Shown: positions 27,381 to 36,332 of the stretch, piece after piece
How positions within the stretch are numbered: position 1 is the first letter of the stretch
Layout: every line of letters begins with the position of its first letter
Assembly (NCBI GenBank): GCA_017592775.1
Contig: JAGFNJ010000016.1
Span: forward strand, 22,789-86,788
Length of the DNA stretch: 64,000 bases
Source of the DNA: Candidatus Accumulibacter conexus
Lineage (GTDB): Bacteria; Pseudomonadota; Gammaproteobacteria; Burkholderiales; Rhodocyclaceae
Reading direction: 5' to 3'
Translations under genes and position numbers: made by a program
Notes under the pieces: model-generated
Databases searched by the model: none
What the model was told of the DNA's origin: nothing
The model's input: only the letters and a program-made list of their open reading frames with translations

Positions 27381-28579
27381 CAGAACAGGCGCATCCCGAC
27401 GCTGCTCGGCTTGCCGCCCGGCGCCGCGACATTCTCGCCGACGACCACCGTGTCGCCGACCTTCAGCTCGCCGCCGACGACCTCGGTGTTGCGGTTGTCG
27501 GTGATGCCGAGCTGCACGCTGACCGGCTTCAGCTCGCCCTGCTCGACGCGATAGACAGTGCCGCTGCCGGTGGCGTCGCGCCTGCGCCCGGCGCCCTCGC
27601 CGGGCGGCCGCCCGCCGCCGGCGGCTGCTGCCGGCGGCGGGCGGCCGCCGTTGCCATCGGCCGGCTTGAAGCGCAGCGCGGCGTTCGGCACCAGCAGCGC
27701 GTCGTGCCGGCTGGCGACGCCGATGCTGACGTAGGCGGTCATCCCCGGCAGCAGGATATGTTCCGGATTCGACAGCGAGACGCGCACGTTGTAGGTAACG
27801 ACGTTCTGCTGCGTCGTCGGGTTGAGCCGGATCTGCTGCACCTCGCCCTGGAAACTGCGATTGGGAAAGGCGTCGACGGTGAAGCGCACCTTCTGGCCCT
27901 CGCGAATCTTGCCGATGTCGGCCTCGGCGAAACTCGAGTCGATGCGCATCTCCGACAGATCCTGCGCGATCTTGATCAGCGTCGGCGTCTGCAGGCTGGC
28001 GGCGACCGTCTGCCCGAGGTCGACGACGCGATCGACGACGACGCCCGAAACCGGCGAGCGGATCGTCGTGTAGTGCAGGTTGACCTCGTCCTTTTCGGCC
28101 GCTGCCCTCGCCTGCGCCAGTTGCGCCTCGCTCGAGCGGCGCGCCTGGACGGCCTGCTCGAGTTCCTGCCGCGAGACATACTCCTGCTTGAAGAGCGCCT
28201 GCATGCGGGCCTCGTTGGCCCGCGCCAGGTCCACCGCGGCGGCGACATTGACCACGTTCGCCGCCGACTGGCGGGCCTGCGCGGCGAGCAGGCGGTCGTC
28301 GAGTTCGAGCAGTGCCTGCCCCTTCTCGACCTTGTCGTTGAAGTCTACGTAGAGCCTGGTGACGGTACCGGAGACCTGGGTTCCGACGTTGACCAGGACG
28401 ATCGGATTCAGCGTGCCATTCGCCGATACCGTCTGCGTGACGTCGCCACGCTCGATCGTCTGCAGCTTGTAGCGCTGCTCGAGCGATTCGCCGCTGCTCT
28501 GGCGATACCACCAGAAGGCACCGGCGGCGAGCGCGCCGGCGACGACGATCAGCAGGGACTTGCGGGCGGAGATCTTCAT
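27380..28579 (-). CDS. macA: MacA-type periplasmic adaptor (RND/HlyD family)
   Basis: A 399-residue adaptor with an N-terminal membrane anchor (about 7-25), biotinyl-lipoyl halves (GTQVSGTVTRLYVDFNDKVEKGQALLELD and TTIRSPVSGVVVDRVVDLGQTV), a coiled-coil hairpin between them (about 95-170), and beta-barrel and membrane-proximal domains. A Gly/Pro-rich insert (about 315-345) is unusual. It links the MacB-like ABC pair to the TolC-like channel. The start overlaps the outer-membrane gene stop (ATGA). Confidence 0.9.
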   Translation of the reverse strand: MKISARKSLLIVVAGALAAGAFWWYRQSSGESLEQRYKLQTIERGDVTQTVSANGTLNPIVLVNVGTQVSGTVTRLYVDFNDKVEKGQALLELDDRLLAAQARQSAANVVNVAAAVDLARANEARMQALFKQEYVSRQELEQAVQARRSSEAQLAQARAAAEKDEVNLHYTTIRSPVSGVVVDRVVDLGQTVAASLQTPTLIKIAQDLSEMRIDSSFAEADIGKIREGQKVRFTVDAFPNRSFQGEVQQIRLNPTTQQNVVTYNVRVSLSNPEHILLPGMTAYVSIGVASRHDALLVPNAALRFKPADGNGGRPPPAAAAGGGRPPGEGAGRRRDATGSGTVYRVEQGELKPVSVQLGITDNRNTEVVGGELKVGDTVVVGENVAAPGGKPSSVGMRLF

Positions 28580-30024
28580 CGGGGGTCCTGCAGGCTGCGG
28601 GTCGATGACAGCACTTGGCCGTCGAGGGCGCCGAGCGCGCGTGCCAGCGTGGCGCGCGAGACATGCCAGTCGAGCGCCGCCTGCACGCGCTGCAGGCGGG
28701 CGTTGGCGAGCGCGCTCTGCGCGTTGAGAACGTCGAGTATGTTGCCGACGCCGGCCTTGTAGCGGCCGAGGGCGACGCGCTCCGAGTGTTCGGCGCTGGC
28801 CAGCAGGTCGGCGCTGGTGCGCAGCGTCTGCGTCGCGGTGTTCAGGCTCTGCCAGGCTTCCCACACTTCCAGCGCCACCTGCTGCCGCACGTTGTCGCGC
28901 CGCGCGGCGGCGACGTCGCTGCGCGCCTGCGCGGCGCGCACGTTGTAGGTGGTGTTGAAGCCGGAGAAGAGCGGCAGGTCGAGCGTCAGGCCGATCGCGC
29001 TGGCGTTCGCCGAGACGCCGCCGATGTTCTCCCACCGCGGACCGGCGCCGAGCGAGAGGGTCGGCAGGCCGCTGGCGCGGGCGTAGTCGATTCCCGCCTC
29101 GGCGGCGCGGTACTCGGCTTCGGCCGCCTTCAACTCGGGTCGCCGCAGGCGCGCCTCGCCGATCAGCGCCGCGACGTCGTCGCTGAAACGCTCGTCGGGT
29201 CGCGCCGATGGCGGATCGTCGAGACGCAGCGGCTGGTTGGCGTCGAGTCCCATGACGTTGGCCAGGCGCCCGAGGGTGTTTTCACGCACGCCCTCGGCGC
29301 GGATGCGGGTCAGCGTCGCCTGCGACCACGCCGTCTGCGCCTGCAGCCGGTCGGCCGGGGTGCCGGTGCCGACCCGGTAACGAACCTCGGCGGCGTTGAG
29401 GCTCTCGCGGCTGGCTTTTTCCGACTCGACGGCCGCGGCCACCGCCGCCCGCGCCGCCTGCGCATTGAAGTAGGCCTGCATGGCGTTGAGGAAGACCGTC
29501 TGCACGCTCGCGTCGAGCGTCGAGGTGGCGGCGCTCATCAGTTGCCGGGCGACCTCGAGGTTGGCCGAGCGGGCGCGGAAGTCGAACAGCAGCCACGACA
29601 GCGTCAGCGAGCCGTTGCGCTGGCTGGCACTGCGCGAGTCGGCGCGGATGCGGCTGGCGCTGGCGCGGCCGTCGAGGGTCGGCAGGAAGTCGGCCTGCGC
29701 CAAGCCGACATCGGCCGCCTGTACGCGCGCCGCGGACCACACCTCGCGCGTCGTCGGGTTGCGGCACAGCGCCAGGTCGACCACCTCGACGATGCCGTAA
29801 CGAGCATCGGCCGCCGGTACCTGGCACGGCAGGATGCCGTCGTCGATGCGCAGCGCCGGCCGCTCCGGCGTGATGTCGCGGGTGGCGAACGGGTCGCCGA
29901 GGTCGAAGGCCGGCACCTCGGCGCTCAGGAGCACGAGCATGCCGGCGACGACGACGAGGCGGCGGTGAGCGACGGCGGTGGAGCGGGCGACGGTCGCCGG
30001 TTGCGGAAAGGGGAGAAGGCTCAT
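28576..30024 (-). CDS. TolC-family outer membrane efflux protein
   Basis: A 482-residue protein with a signal peptide (about 20-40) and two OEP repeats rich in Ala, Arg, Leu and Gln forming long helices; YKAGVGNILDVLNAQSALANARLQ near residue 430 is the family mark. First gene of the operon (tolC-like, macA-like, ATPase, permease). Such tripartite systems export peptides, macrolides or siderophores; the substrate cannot be told. Confidence 0.9.
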   Translation of the reverse strand: MSLLPFPQPATVARSTAVAHRRLVVVAGMLVLLSAEVPAFDLGDPFATRDITPERPALRIDDGILPCQVPAADARYGIVEVVDLALCRNPTTREVWSAARVQAADVGLAQADFLPTLDGRASASRIRADSRSASQRNGSLTLSWLLFDFRARSANLEVARQLMSAATSTLDASVQTVFLNAMQAYFNAQAARAAVAAAVESEKASRESLNAAEVRYRVGTGTPADRLQAQTAWSQATLTRIRAEGVRENTLGRLANVMGLDANQPLRLDDPPSARPDERFSDDVAALIGEARLRRPELKAAEAEYRAAEAGIDYARASGLPTLSLGAGPRWENIGGVSANASAIGLTLDLPLFSGFNTTYNVRAAQARSDVAAARRDNVRQQVALEVWEAWQSLNTATQTLRTSADLLASAEHSERVALGRYKAGVGNILDVLNAQSALANARLQRVQAALDWHVSRATLARALGALDGQVLSSTRSLQDPR

Positions 30025-30245
30025 CGGACGCTAGTATAGCCAGTCCGGGGCCGATTCCGCCTCCCCGCCAGCCGCCCTCTGCCATCCCGCGCCGTTGCCA
30101 AATGTTTCAGGGCGCCGCGCCTGTGCCGCGCCGGCGGGCGATTTGACGGCTGGTGCGACTTGCGGGGATACTGCGACCTGCTGTCCGACCTCTGTCCAAC
30201 GCTGCTCCACGTCCACCGGCGAGCAGCCTTTCCGGCGCATACCGC

Positions 30246-30764
30246 TTGTCGCTCACTGCACCCACCACCAGCCCATGGTATGTTTGCTTCTGCAAGCCCA
30301 GACGCGAGAGTTTCGCGCTGCGCAAGCTCGAGGAGCAGGGCTACGAAGTCTTCCTGCCGCTGCTGACGCAGTGGGAGAAGGCCAGGGACGGCTGGCAGAA
30401 GAAGCAGCAGGTGATGTTTCCGCGCTACTGCTTCCTGCGCTGCGGCCGCCCCGGGCAGAGCATCGCGCCGATTCGCAGCACGCCCGGGATCAGCGGTCTG
30501 GTGACCTTCGGCAACCTTCCCGCGACCCTCGACGAAGCGACCCTCGAAGCACTCCGTTCGCTCGTCGAGAAACAGGCGCGTGCCGTCGATGCGGGGGCTA
30601 CGCCGTTTCGCTCCGGCGACCCGGTCGCCATCGCCGACGGGCCGCTGAAGGGAATGTCCGGCATCGTTTCGGCGGTCGCCGCCGAGCGCGTCACCGTCAT
30701 GCTCAGCCTGCTCGGGCGCGAAAAGCCGGTGGCGGTGCCGGCTGCCCACCTGACACTGGCGTGA
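30246..30764 (+). CDS. rfaH: RfaH/NusG-like transcription antitermination protein
   Basis: A roughly 172-residue NusG paralog. The N-terminal NGN domain starts WYVCFCKPRRESFALRKLEEQG, followed by FPRYCFLR, and a C-terminal KOW-like domain with GDPVAIADGPLKGMSGIVSAV. RfaH-type proteins let RNA polymerase read through long polysaccharide operons, which fits the gmd/fcl genes directly downstream. Start is uncertain: I chose TTG 30246, which places the Trp near residue 10; an ATG at 30153 would add 31 atypical residues. Confidence 0.88.
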   Translation: MSLTAPTTSPWYVCFCKPRRESFALRKLEEQGYEVFLPLLTQWEKARDGWQKKQQVMFPRYCFLRCGRPGQSIAPIRSTPGISGLVTFGNLPATLDEATLEALRSLVEKQARAVDAGATPFRSGDPVAIADGPLKGMSGIVSAVAAERVTVMLSLLGREKPVAVPAAHLTLA

Positions 30765-30848
30765 TATAGTCCCGCGCCGGATTCGCAGGGTAAGCGCACA
30801 ATGGGCGCCCTGACAGACTCCAACTTGACCTTGAGGAGAAGAACCGGC

Positions 30849-31973
30849 ATGACCGTGCAGAGAAAGATTGCCCTGATCACCGGCGTGACCGGCCAGGATG
30901 GCGCCTACCTGGCCGAACTGCTGTTGGCCAAGGGCTACGAGGTCCATGGCATCAAGCGCCGCAGCTCGCTGTTCAACACCGACCGCATCGACCACCTGTA
31001 CCAGGATCCGCACGAGCAGGACCGCCGCTTCATCCTCCACCATGGTGACCTGACCGACTCGACGAGCCTGATCCGCATCATCCAGCAGGTGCAGCCGGAC
31101 GAGATCTACAATCTCGCGGCGCAGAGCCACGTCGCCGTCAGCTTCGAGGAGCCGGAGTACACCGCCAACGCGGACGGCATCGGCGCGCTGCGCATGCTTG
31201 AGGCGATCCGCATCCTCGGTCTGGAGAAGAAGACCCGCTTCTACCAGGCGAGCACCTCGGAACTCTACGGCCTCGTTCAGGAAATACCGCAGAAGGAGAC
31301 GACGCCGTTCTACCCGCGCAGTCCGTATGCGGTCGCCAAGCTCTACGCCTACTGGATCACCGTCAACTACCGCGAAGCCTACGGCATCTATGCCTGCAAC
31401 GGCATCCTCTTCAATCACGAAAGCCCGGTGCGCGGCGAGACCTTCGTCACGCGCAAGATCACCCGTGCCGTCGCCCGCATCGCACTTGGCCTGCAGGACT
31501 GCCTTTACCTCGGCAACCTGAGTGCCCTGCGCGACTGGGGCCACGCCCGCGACTACGTCGAGATGCAGTGGCTGATGCTGCAGCAGGACCATCCAGAGGA
31601 TTTCGTCATCGCCACCGGCGTGCAGTACAGCGTCCGCCAGTTCGTCGAGTTCGCGGCTGCCGAACTCGGGATCGGTGTCCGCTTCGAGGGCGAGGGCGTC
31701 GATGAGGTGGGCATCGTCAGCCGCGTCGAGGGTACCCGCGCCAAGGTCAAGCCGGGCGACGTCATCGTCCGTGTCGACCCACGCTACTTCCGGCCGACCG
31801 AAGTCGAGACGCTGCTCGGCGATCCCTCGAAGGCGCGCGACAAGCTCGGCTGGACGCCGACCACCAGCGTCCAGGAACTGGTCCGGGAGATGGTTCTTGC
31901 CGACTACAGCTCGGCACGGCGCGACGCGATGGTCAAGCTCGCCGGTTTCCAGACCTTCGACCACCATGAATGA
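30849..31973 (+). CDS. gmd: GDP-mannose 4,6-dehydratase
   Basis: A 374-residue short-chain dehydratase from ATG 30849, with GAGGAG 8 bases upstream. [14 protein letters not shown] is the NADP-binding loop, STSELYG and [15 protein letters not shown] hold the catalytic Ser/Thr, Tyr and Lys. It converts GDP-D-mannose to GDP-4-keto-6-deoxymannose. The product feeds the next gene, fcl. [11 protein letters not shown] and [21 protein letters not shown] match the C-terminal end of Gmd. Confidence 0.96.
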   Translation: MTVQRKIALITGVTGQDGAYLAELLLAKGYEVHGIKRRSSLFNTDRIDHLYQDPHEQDRRFILHHGDLTDSTSLIRIIQQVQPDEIYNLAAQSHVAVSFEEPEYTANADGIGALRMLEAIRILGLEKKTRFYQASTSELYGLVQEIPQKETTPFYPRSPYAVAKLYAYWITVNYREAYGIYACNGILFNHESPVRGETFVTRKITRAVARIALGLQDCLYLGNLSALRDWGHARDYVEMQWLMLQQDHPEDFVIATGVQYSVRQFVEFAAAELGIGVRFEGEGVDEVGIVSRVEGTRAKVKPGDVIVRVDPRYFRPTEVETLLGDPSKARDKLGWTPTTSVQELVREMVLADYSSARRDAMVKLAGFQTFDHHE

Positions 31974-31985
31974 CGGGTGACGACG

Positions 31986-33032
31986 ATGACTGAACCGCGC
32001 ATCTACGTCGCCGGCCACCGCGGCATGGTCGGCTCGGCAATCGTCCGCATCCTGCAGGGTCAGGGGCAGTCGCATCTGATCACCCGCAGCCACGCCGAAC
32101 TCGATCTCACCGACCAGGCTGCGGTGCGGCAGTTCTTCGCCAGCGAGAAGCCCGAGCAGGTCTATCTCGCCGCCGCCAGGGTCGGCGGCATCCACGCCAA
32201 CAACACCTACCCGGCCGAATTCATCTACCAGAACCTGATGATCGAGGCCAACATCATCCACCAGGCGTGGCGTGCCGGTGTCCGCAAGCTGCTCTTCCTC
32301 GGCAGCAGTTGCATCTACCCCAGGCTCGCGACGCAGCCGATGGCCGAGGATGCACTGCTCACCGGTACCCTCGAGCCGACCAACGAAGCCTACGCCGTCG
32401 CCAAGATCGCCGGCATCAAGCTCTGCGAGAGCTACAACCGGCAGTACGGTACCGATTACCGCAGCGTCATGCCGACCAACCTCTACGGTCCGGGCGACAA
32501 CTACGATCTGCAGAACAGCCACGTCATCCCGGCGATGATCCGCAAGCTGCACCTCGCCAAGCTCGCCGCGGCGCATGACTGGCCGGGAATCGCGCGTGAC
32601 GAGGCGCGCAACGGCACGATCCCCGACGAGCTGCGGCAGCAGTTGCACGGCACCAGCAATGCCGGTCTGGCGCCGTGTCTGACGCTCTGGGGAACCGGCA
32701 CGCCGAAGCGCGAGTTCCTCTACGTGGACGACATGGCGGCCGCCAGCGTACACGTGATGAACCTCGACAAGGCGAGCTACGATGCGCACACGCAGCCGAT
32801 GCTCTCGCACATCAACGTCGGCACCGGCGAGGACCTCAGCATCCGGGAACTGGCGGAAGCCGTCGCGCGGGTCGTCGGTTACGGGGGCCTTATCGAGTTC
32901 GACGCGAGCAAGCCGGACGGCACCCCGCGCAAGCTGCTCGACGTTTCCCGCCTGCACGCGCTCGGCTGCCAGGCCCGGGTCGGACTCGAGGAGGGCCTGC
33001 GGCAGGCCTATGCCGATTTCCTGCAGCGCTGA
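31986..33032 (+). CDS. fcl: GDP-L-fucose synthase
   Basis: A 348-residue epimerase/reductase. [12 protein letters not shown] is the Rossmann loop; SSCIYP and [20 protein letters not shown] carry the Ser/Tyr/Lys triad. It turns the Gmd product into GDP-L-fucose. ATG 31986 is chosen; a GTG at 31977 is also in frame. The gap to gmd is 12 bases, so the two form one operon behind the RfaH-like gene. Confidence 0.95.
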   Translation: MTEPRIYVAGHRGMVGSAIVRILQGQGQSHLITRSHAELDLTDQAAVRQFFASEKPEQVYLAAARVGGIHANNTYPAEFIYQNLMIEANIIHQAWRAGVRKLLFLGSSCIYPRLATQPMAEDALLTGTLEPTNEAYAVAKIAGIKLCESYNRQYGTDYRSVMPTNLYGPGDNYDLQNSHVIPAMIRKLHLAKLAAAHDWPGIARDEARNGTIPDELRQQLHGTSNAGLAPCLTLWGTGTPKREFLYVDDMAAASVHVMNLDKASYDAHTQPMLSHINVGTGEDLSIRELAEAVARVVGYGGLIEFDASKPDGTPRKLLDVSRLHALGCQARVGLEEGLRQAYADFLQR

Positions 33033-33113
33033 GCCAGTGCCTGGCGCCGCGTCCGAGGTTCACTGCTGCGGACCGGCCGGCCATGTGCCGTGGCCGGCAG
33101 GGCGTCGCCGCTG

Positions 33114-34535
33114 ATGCCCGCCGGGCAGCAGCCGATGCCCGTCTGGCGCATCAGCCACCACGGCGCGGTCGACGGCGTCACCGGCTCGTGCCACCAGCTC
33201 AGCCTTGCCGATGGGCAGTCGCTGCTGATCGATTGTGGTCTCTTCCAGGGTGCCGAAACATCGCGTGAGGGCGCCAGTGCCGAGCGCCTGGCGGTCAACT
33301 TTCCAATCGGCCGGGTGCGCGCCCTCGTCGTCACGCACGTCCATATCGACCATGTCGGACGCCTGCCGCATCTCCTCGCCGCCGGCTATCGCGGGCCGAT
33401 CCTCTGCAGCGAGGCGTCGGCGAAGCTGCTGCCACTGGTCCTCGAGGATGCCATCAAGGTCGGCTTCACGCGCGAGCGGGCGCTCGGCGAACGCTTCCTC
33501 GAGCAGACCCGCCGGCAGATCGTCGCCTTGCCCTACAAGGAATGGCAGACCGTCATCGACGGCGAGGTCGTGCTGCGCGTCAAGCTCTCGCCGGCCGGCC
33601 ACATCCTCGGCTCGGCCTACGTCGAATGCGAACTGCGGCAGGGCAGCGAACGGCGGCGGATCGTCTTCTCGGGTGATCTCGGCGCGCCGCACACGCCCTT
33701 GCTGCCGGCGCCGCGGTCGCCCTATGCGGCCGACGTCGTCGTCCTCGAGAGCACCTACGGCGACCGCTGCCACGAGAGCCGCCGCGACCGCCGGCAGCGG
33801 CTGCAGGCGGTGTGCGAACACGCCTTCGGCAACAAGGGAGCCTTGCTCATCCCCGCCTTCAGCATCGGCCGCACGCAGGAACTGCTCTACGAACTCGAGG
33901 AGATCATCCACCGCAACCGCCAGCGCGCCGCCGCTCCCGGCGTCCGCTGGGAGGACCTCGACATCATCGTCGATTCCCCACTCGCCGCCGACTTCACCAA
34001 TGGTTACATGCAACTGCGCCAGCACTGGGACGCCGAAGCCCGGCGCAAGCTCGCCGCCGGTCGCCATCCGCTCGACTTCGAGCAACTGACCACCATCGAC
34101 GACCATGCCACCCACCTGCGCGCCGTCGAGTACCTGGCCCGAACCGCCCGGCCGGTGATCGTCATTGCCGCCAGCGGCATGTGCAGCGGCGGGCGCATCG
34201 TCAACTACCTCAAGGCGATGCTCGGCGACCCGCGCCACGACATCCTGTTCACCGGCTACCAGGCGGCGGGGACACCGGGCAGGGACATCCAGCGCTACGG
34301 GCCGAAAGGCGGCCACGTCGAACTCGACGGCCAGCGCTACCCGATCCGGGCCGCCGTGCACACCCTGGGAGGCTACTCCGCGCACGCCGACCAGAAGGAT
34401 CTCCTCAACTTCATCGGCCGCATGCGGCGGCCGCCGCGGCAGGTGCGCCTGGTGCATGGCGAAGAGGCCGCCAAGCGGGCGCTGGCGGCGGCGATCAGGG
34501 AGCGACATCCCGGGATCGAGGTGCTGGTACCGTGA
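33114..34535 (+). CDS. Beta-CASP metallo-beta-lactamase fold hydrolase (RNase-like)
   Basis: About 473 residues. The metallo-beta-lactamase motif THVHIDHVGRLP lies near residue 73, with the GDLGAPH and ESTYGDR motifs of the CPSF73/YSH1 group, then the beta-CASP domain with ASGMCSGGRI and the C-terminal HTLGGYSAHAD. Family members are RNA endo- and 5'-exonucleases, although bacterial substrates are mostly untested. Start is uncertain (GTG 33090, ATG 33114 and ATG 33135 are in frame). It lies 81 bases after fcl. Confidence 0.85.
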   Translation: MPAGQQPMPVWRISHHGAVDGVTGSCHQLSLADGQSLLIDCGLFQGAETSREGASAERLAVNFPIGRVRALVVTHVHIDHVGRLPHLLAAGYRGPILCSEASAKLLPLVLEDAIKVGFTRERALGERFLEQTRRQIVALPYKEWQTVIDGEVVLRVKLSPAGHILGSAYVECELRQGSERRRIVFSGDLGAPHTPLLPAPRSPYAADVVVLESTYGDRCHESRRDRRQRLQAVCEHAFGNKGALLIPAFSIGRTQELLYELEEIIHRNRQRAAAPGVRWEDLDIIVDSPLAADFTNGYMQLRQHWDAEARRKLAAGRHPLDFEQLTTIDDHATHLRAVEYLARTARPVIVIAASGMCSGGRIVNYLKAMLGDPRHDILFTGYQAAGTPGRDIQRYGPKGGHVELDGQRYPIRAAVHTLGGYSAHADQKDLLNFIGRMRRPPRQVRLVHGEEAAKRALAAAIRERHPGIEVLVP

Positions 34536-34735
34536 CCGCTCGTGCCGGCGTCGCCATCCCGGCAGGTGGCCCGGGTGGCGGCGCAGGTCATCGGGGCCTG
34601 TGGCTGGCCTGATCAGCGGCTGCGGGGAAAAACCGGTACCGTCACCGCGTCGTCGGGGTTGTCCGCGGGCGCGGTGGATCTTGTCCAGCCCTCGTGATGG
34701 CCTTATGATTCGCGTTCACCCATTGAACAGCGAAC

Positions 34736-35074
34736 ATGACTCCGGCGGAACAGGCACAGCTGCGCATCCTCAAGATCGTCGACGCCGAGCCGGCCATCAG
34801 CCAGCGACAGCTTGCCGAACGACTCGGGGTCAGCCTCGGCAAGGTCAACTATCTGCTCAGGGCGCTGCTGGACAAGGGCCACATCAAGGCCGGCAATTTC
34901 CTGCGCGCCGAGGACAAGTCGAAGTATGCCTACCTGCTCACGCCGGAAGGCATCAGTGCCAAGCTACACCTCACGCGCAACTACCTGGCGCGCAAGGAGC
35001 AGGAGTACCTGACCGTGAAGGCCGAGATCGACGCCATGCGCGCCGAACTGGGCGTTCACGAGGAGCGCCGCTGA
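34736..35074 (+). CDS. MarR-family EPS-associated transcriptional regulator
   Basis: A 112-residue winged-helix protein: AISQRQLAERLGVSLGKVNYLLRALLDKGHIKAGNF is the DNA-binding part (about 20-57), followed by a coiled tail (KEQEYLTVKAEIDAM). It matches the MarR-type family found next to exopolysaccharide loci in betaproteobacteria and other groups. It closes the intact part of the first polysaccharide block and probably regulates it. The 200 bases upstream hold no other gene. Confidence 0.85.
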   Translation: MTPAEQAQLRILKIVDAEPAISQRQLAERLGVSLGKVNYLLRALLDKGHIKAGNFLRAEDKSKYAYLLTPEGISAKLHLTRNYLARKEQEYLTVKAEIDAMRAELGVHEERR

Positions 35075-35614
35075 CCCGGTGGCCGGTTGCCGTCCTGGGA
35101 CGTCGGGACAGGAGTCGAAGGCGACCGCTCCCGGGCGGGTGAAAGGCGAAACGTGCTGAATGCTCTCGAGCATCCGGGCATGGCGGTAGCGTGCCTGCGG
35201 GCTATGGCGCAGGAAGCTGTCGTCGCCTGCCCCCCCCCAGCACATCCGGGCGATACGAGCGGTTGCCCGTCCGTTGGCGCGCAACCAGGCGCGCACCCGG
35301 TTCTTCGGTTCCCGGCTCGACGACACCGGACACACGCTGGTCGTCGTGGTTGAGCGCGACGCCTGGACATGAACAGGTTTGGCGCCATGTCGACCGGCCG
35401 GAGAAGCTAACGGCCCGGCCCGTCACGTGGCCCATTCGGTATAAGTGCACCGTATTGCTGGGGCATGCAGGCAAGGTTCCCGCGATCAATCCAGGTTCTC
35501 CCGTTGCCCCTGTTCAGGGACGTAGTTCCCATACCGTGTCCCCTGATCGACTTTCGGAATGCCGTGGTTGATGGTGTTCTCAGGAGAATCGAGCATGCTG
35601 TCTACTTGTCGCAG
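35075..35614. other. 540-base gap with dispersed repeats and no supported gene
   Basis: No convincing coding frame. It contains one copy of the GCATGGCGGTAGCGTGCC motif (35178-35195), a run of nine C residues near 35231, and a degenerate copy of the TATACT leader repeat (35521-35550) ahead of mntA. Composition and repeat content mark the left border of the accessory island. Confidence 0.6.
35521..35550 (+). repeat. TATACT leader repeat, copy 1 (degenerate)
   Basis: TTCCCATACCGTGTCCCC aligns with the island-wide leader repeat. It lies 65 bases upstream of mntA. Confidence 0.45.
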
Positions 35615-36049
35615 ATGACAACGACCGAATTGATTGGCTCGGTGCTGCTCCGCCACCCTCATGTCAAGCTGGCGGTACTGTTTGGCTCACTGGCAGCGGG
35701 TGCGGGTCGACCGGACAGCGACCTCGACCTGGCGGTGGCGGATGACAGGCCGTTGAGCGCCGATGCCAGGATGGCGTTGATCGCCGATCTTGCGGAGCAT
35801 GTAGGCCGGCCGGTTGATCTGATTGACCTGACTCGCACCGGCGAGCCGCTGCTCGGCCAAATCCTTGCGCATGGGCGCCGCATCCTGGGAAGCGATGAAC
35901 GCTACGCCGACTTGTTGCGCCGGCACCTTTTCGATGAGGCGGATTTCGCACCCTATCGCAGCCGCATATTGGCTGAACGGAGGCGGGCATGGATCGGCAG
36001 CCAGTCGAGCAGAAGCTCGAGTCCCTCCGCCGCTGTCTGCTCAGAGTGA
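35615..36049 (+). CDS. mntA: MntA-type nucleotidyltransferase antitoxin
   Basis: A 144-residue minimal nucleotidyltransferase. GS (24-25) and D36xD38 in the GSx10DxD motif are intact, with Pro-Val-Asp-Leu-Ile-Asp (VDLIDL) further on. In the MntA/HepT module the enzyme adds AMP to the HEPN toxin and so neutralises it. The start at ATG 35615 is chosen by family length; the upstream frame reads through a repeat. It overlaps the next gene by 61 bases. Its normal partner is truncated here. Confidence 0.85.
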   Translation: MTTTELIGSVLLRHPHVKLAVLFGSLAAGAGRPDSDLDLAVADDRPLSADARMALIADLAEHVGRPVDLIDLTRTGEPLLGQILAHGRRILGSDERYADLLRRHLFDEADFAPYRSRILAERRRAWIGSQSSRSSSPSAAVCSE

Positions 36050-36246
36050 CGGAAAAATGCCCGCTTGATGCGGCAAGCCTGGTGCGCGATGTTGACGCCC
36101 AGGACATCATCACGCTGAATCTGACCCGCGCCGTGCAAGTCTCCGTCGATCTGGCGGCCCACCTGATCGCCAGCCGCGACGTCCCCGCGCCAAACACCAT
36201 GGGGCAAAGCTTTGAAGCGCTCGCCCTCCGGGTGTACCCGCGATGA
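35989..36246 (+). pseudogene. hepT: Truncated HepT-like HEPN toxin
   Basis: 85 residues with the HepT N-terminal pattern (QKLESLRRCLLRV, DAQDIITLNLTRAVQVSVDLAAHLIA, PNTMGQSFEAL). Full-length HepT proteins have about 135-145 residues; the C-terminal half with the RNase motif Rx4-6H and the MntA-modified Tyr is missing, replaced by a short unrelated end (LRVYPR). No continuation is seen in other frames downstream. The toxin is therefore probably inactive. Confidence 0.8.
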
Positions 36247-36298
36247 AGCAAGAGGACGGCAAGCAGGGGGAGGGCGGCGTCAAGGTGCTCTTCTCTTG

Positions 36299-36328
36299 AG
36301 GAAATGCATATAGTGTCCCCCCTTTTCG
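36299..36328 (+). repeat. TATACT leader repeat, copy 2
   Basis: ATGCATATAGTGTCCCCC, four bases before the GTG start of the first Rpn-type gene. Confidence 0.55.
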
Positions 36329-36332
36329 CACG

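Noticed and set aside
27380-29035. Longer macA frame with 152 extra N-terminal residues
   Set aside because: The extension lies fully inside the TolC-like gene in another frame, and ATG 28579 gives the normal membrane anchor and an ATGA overlap.
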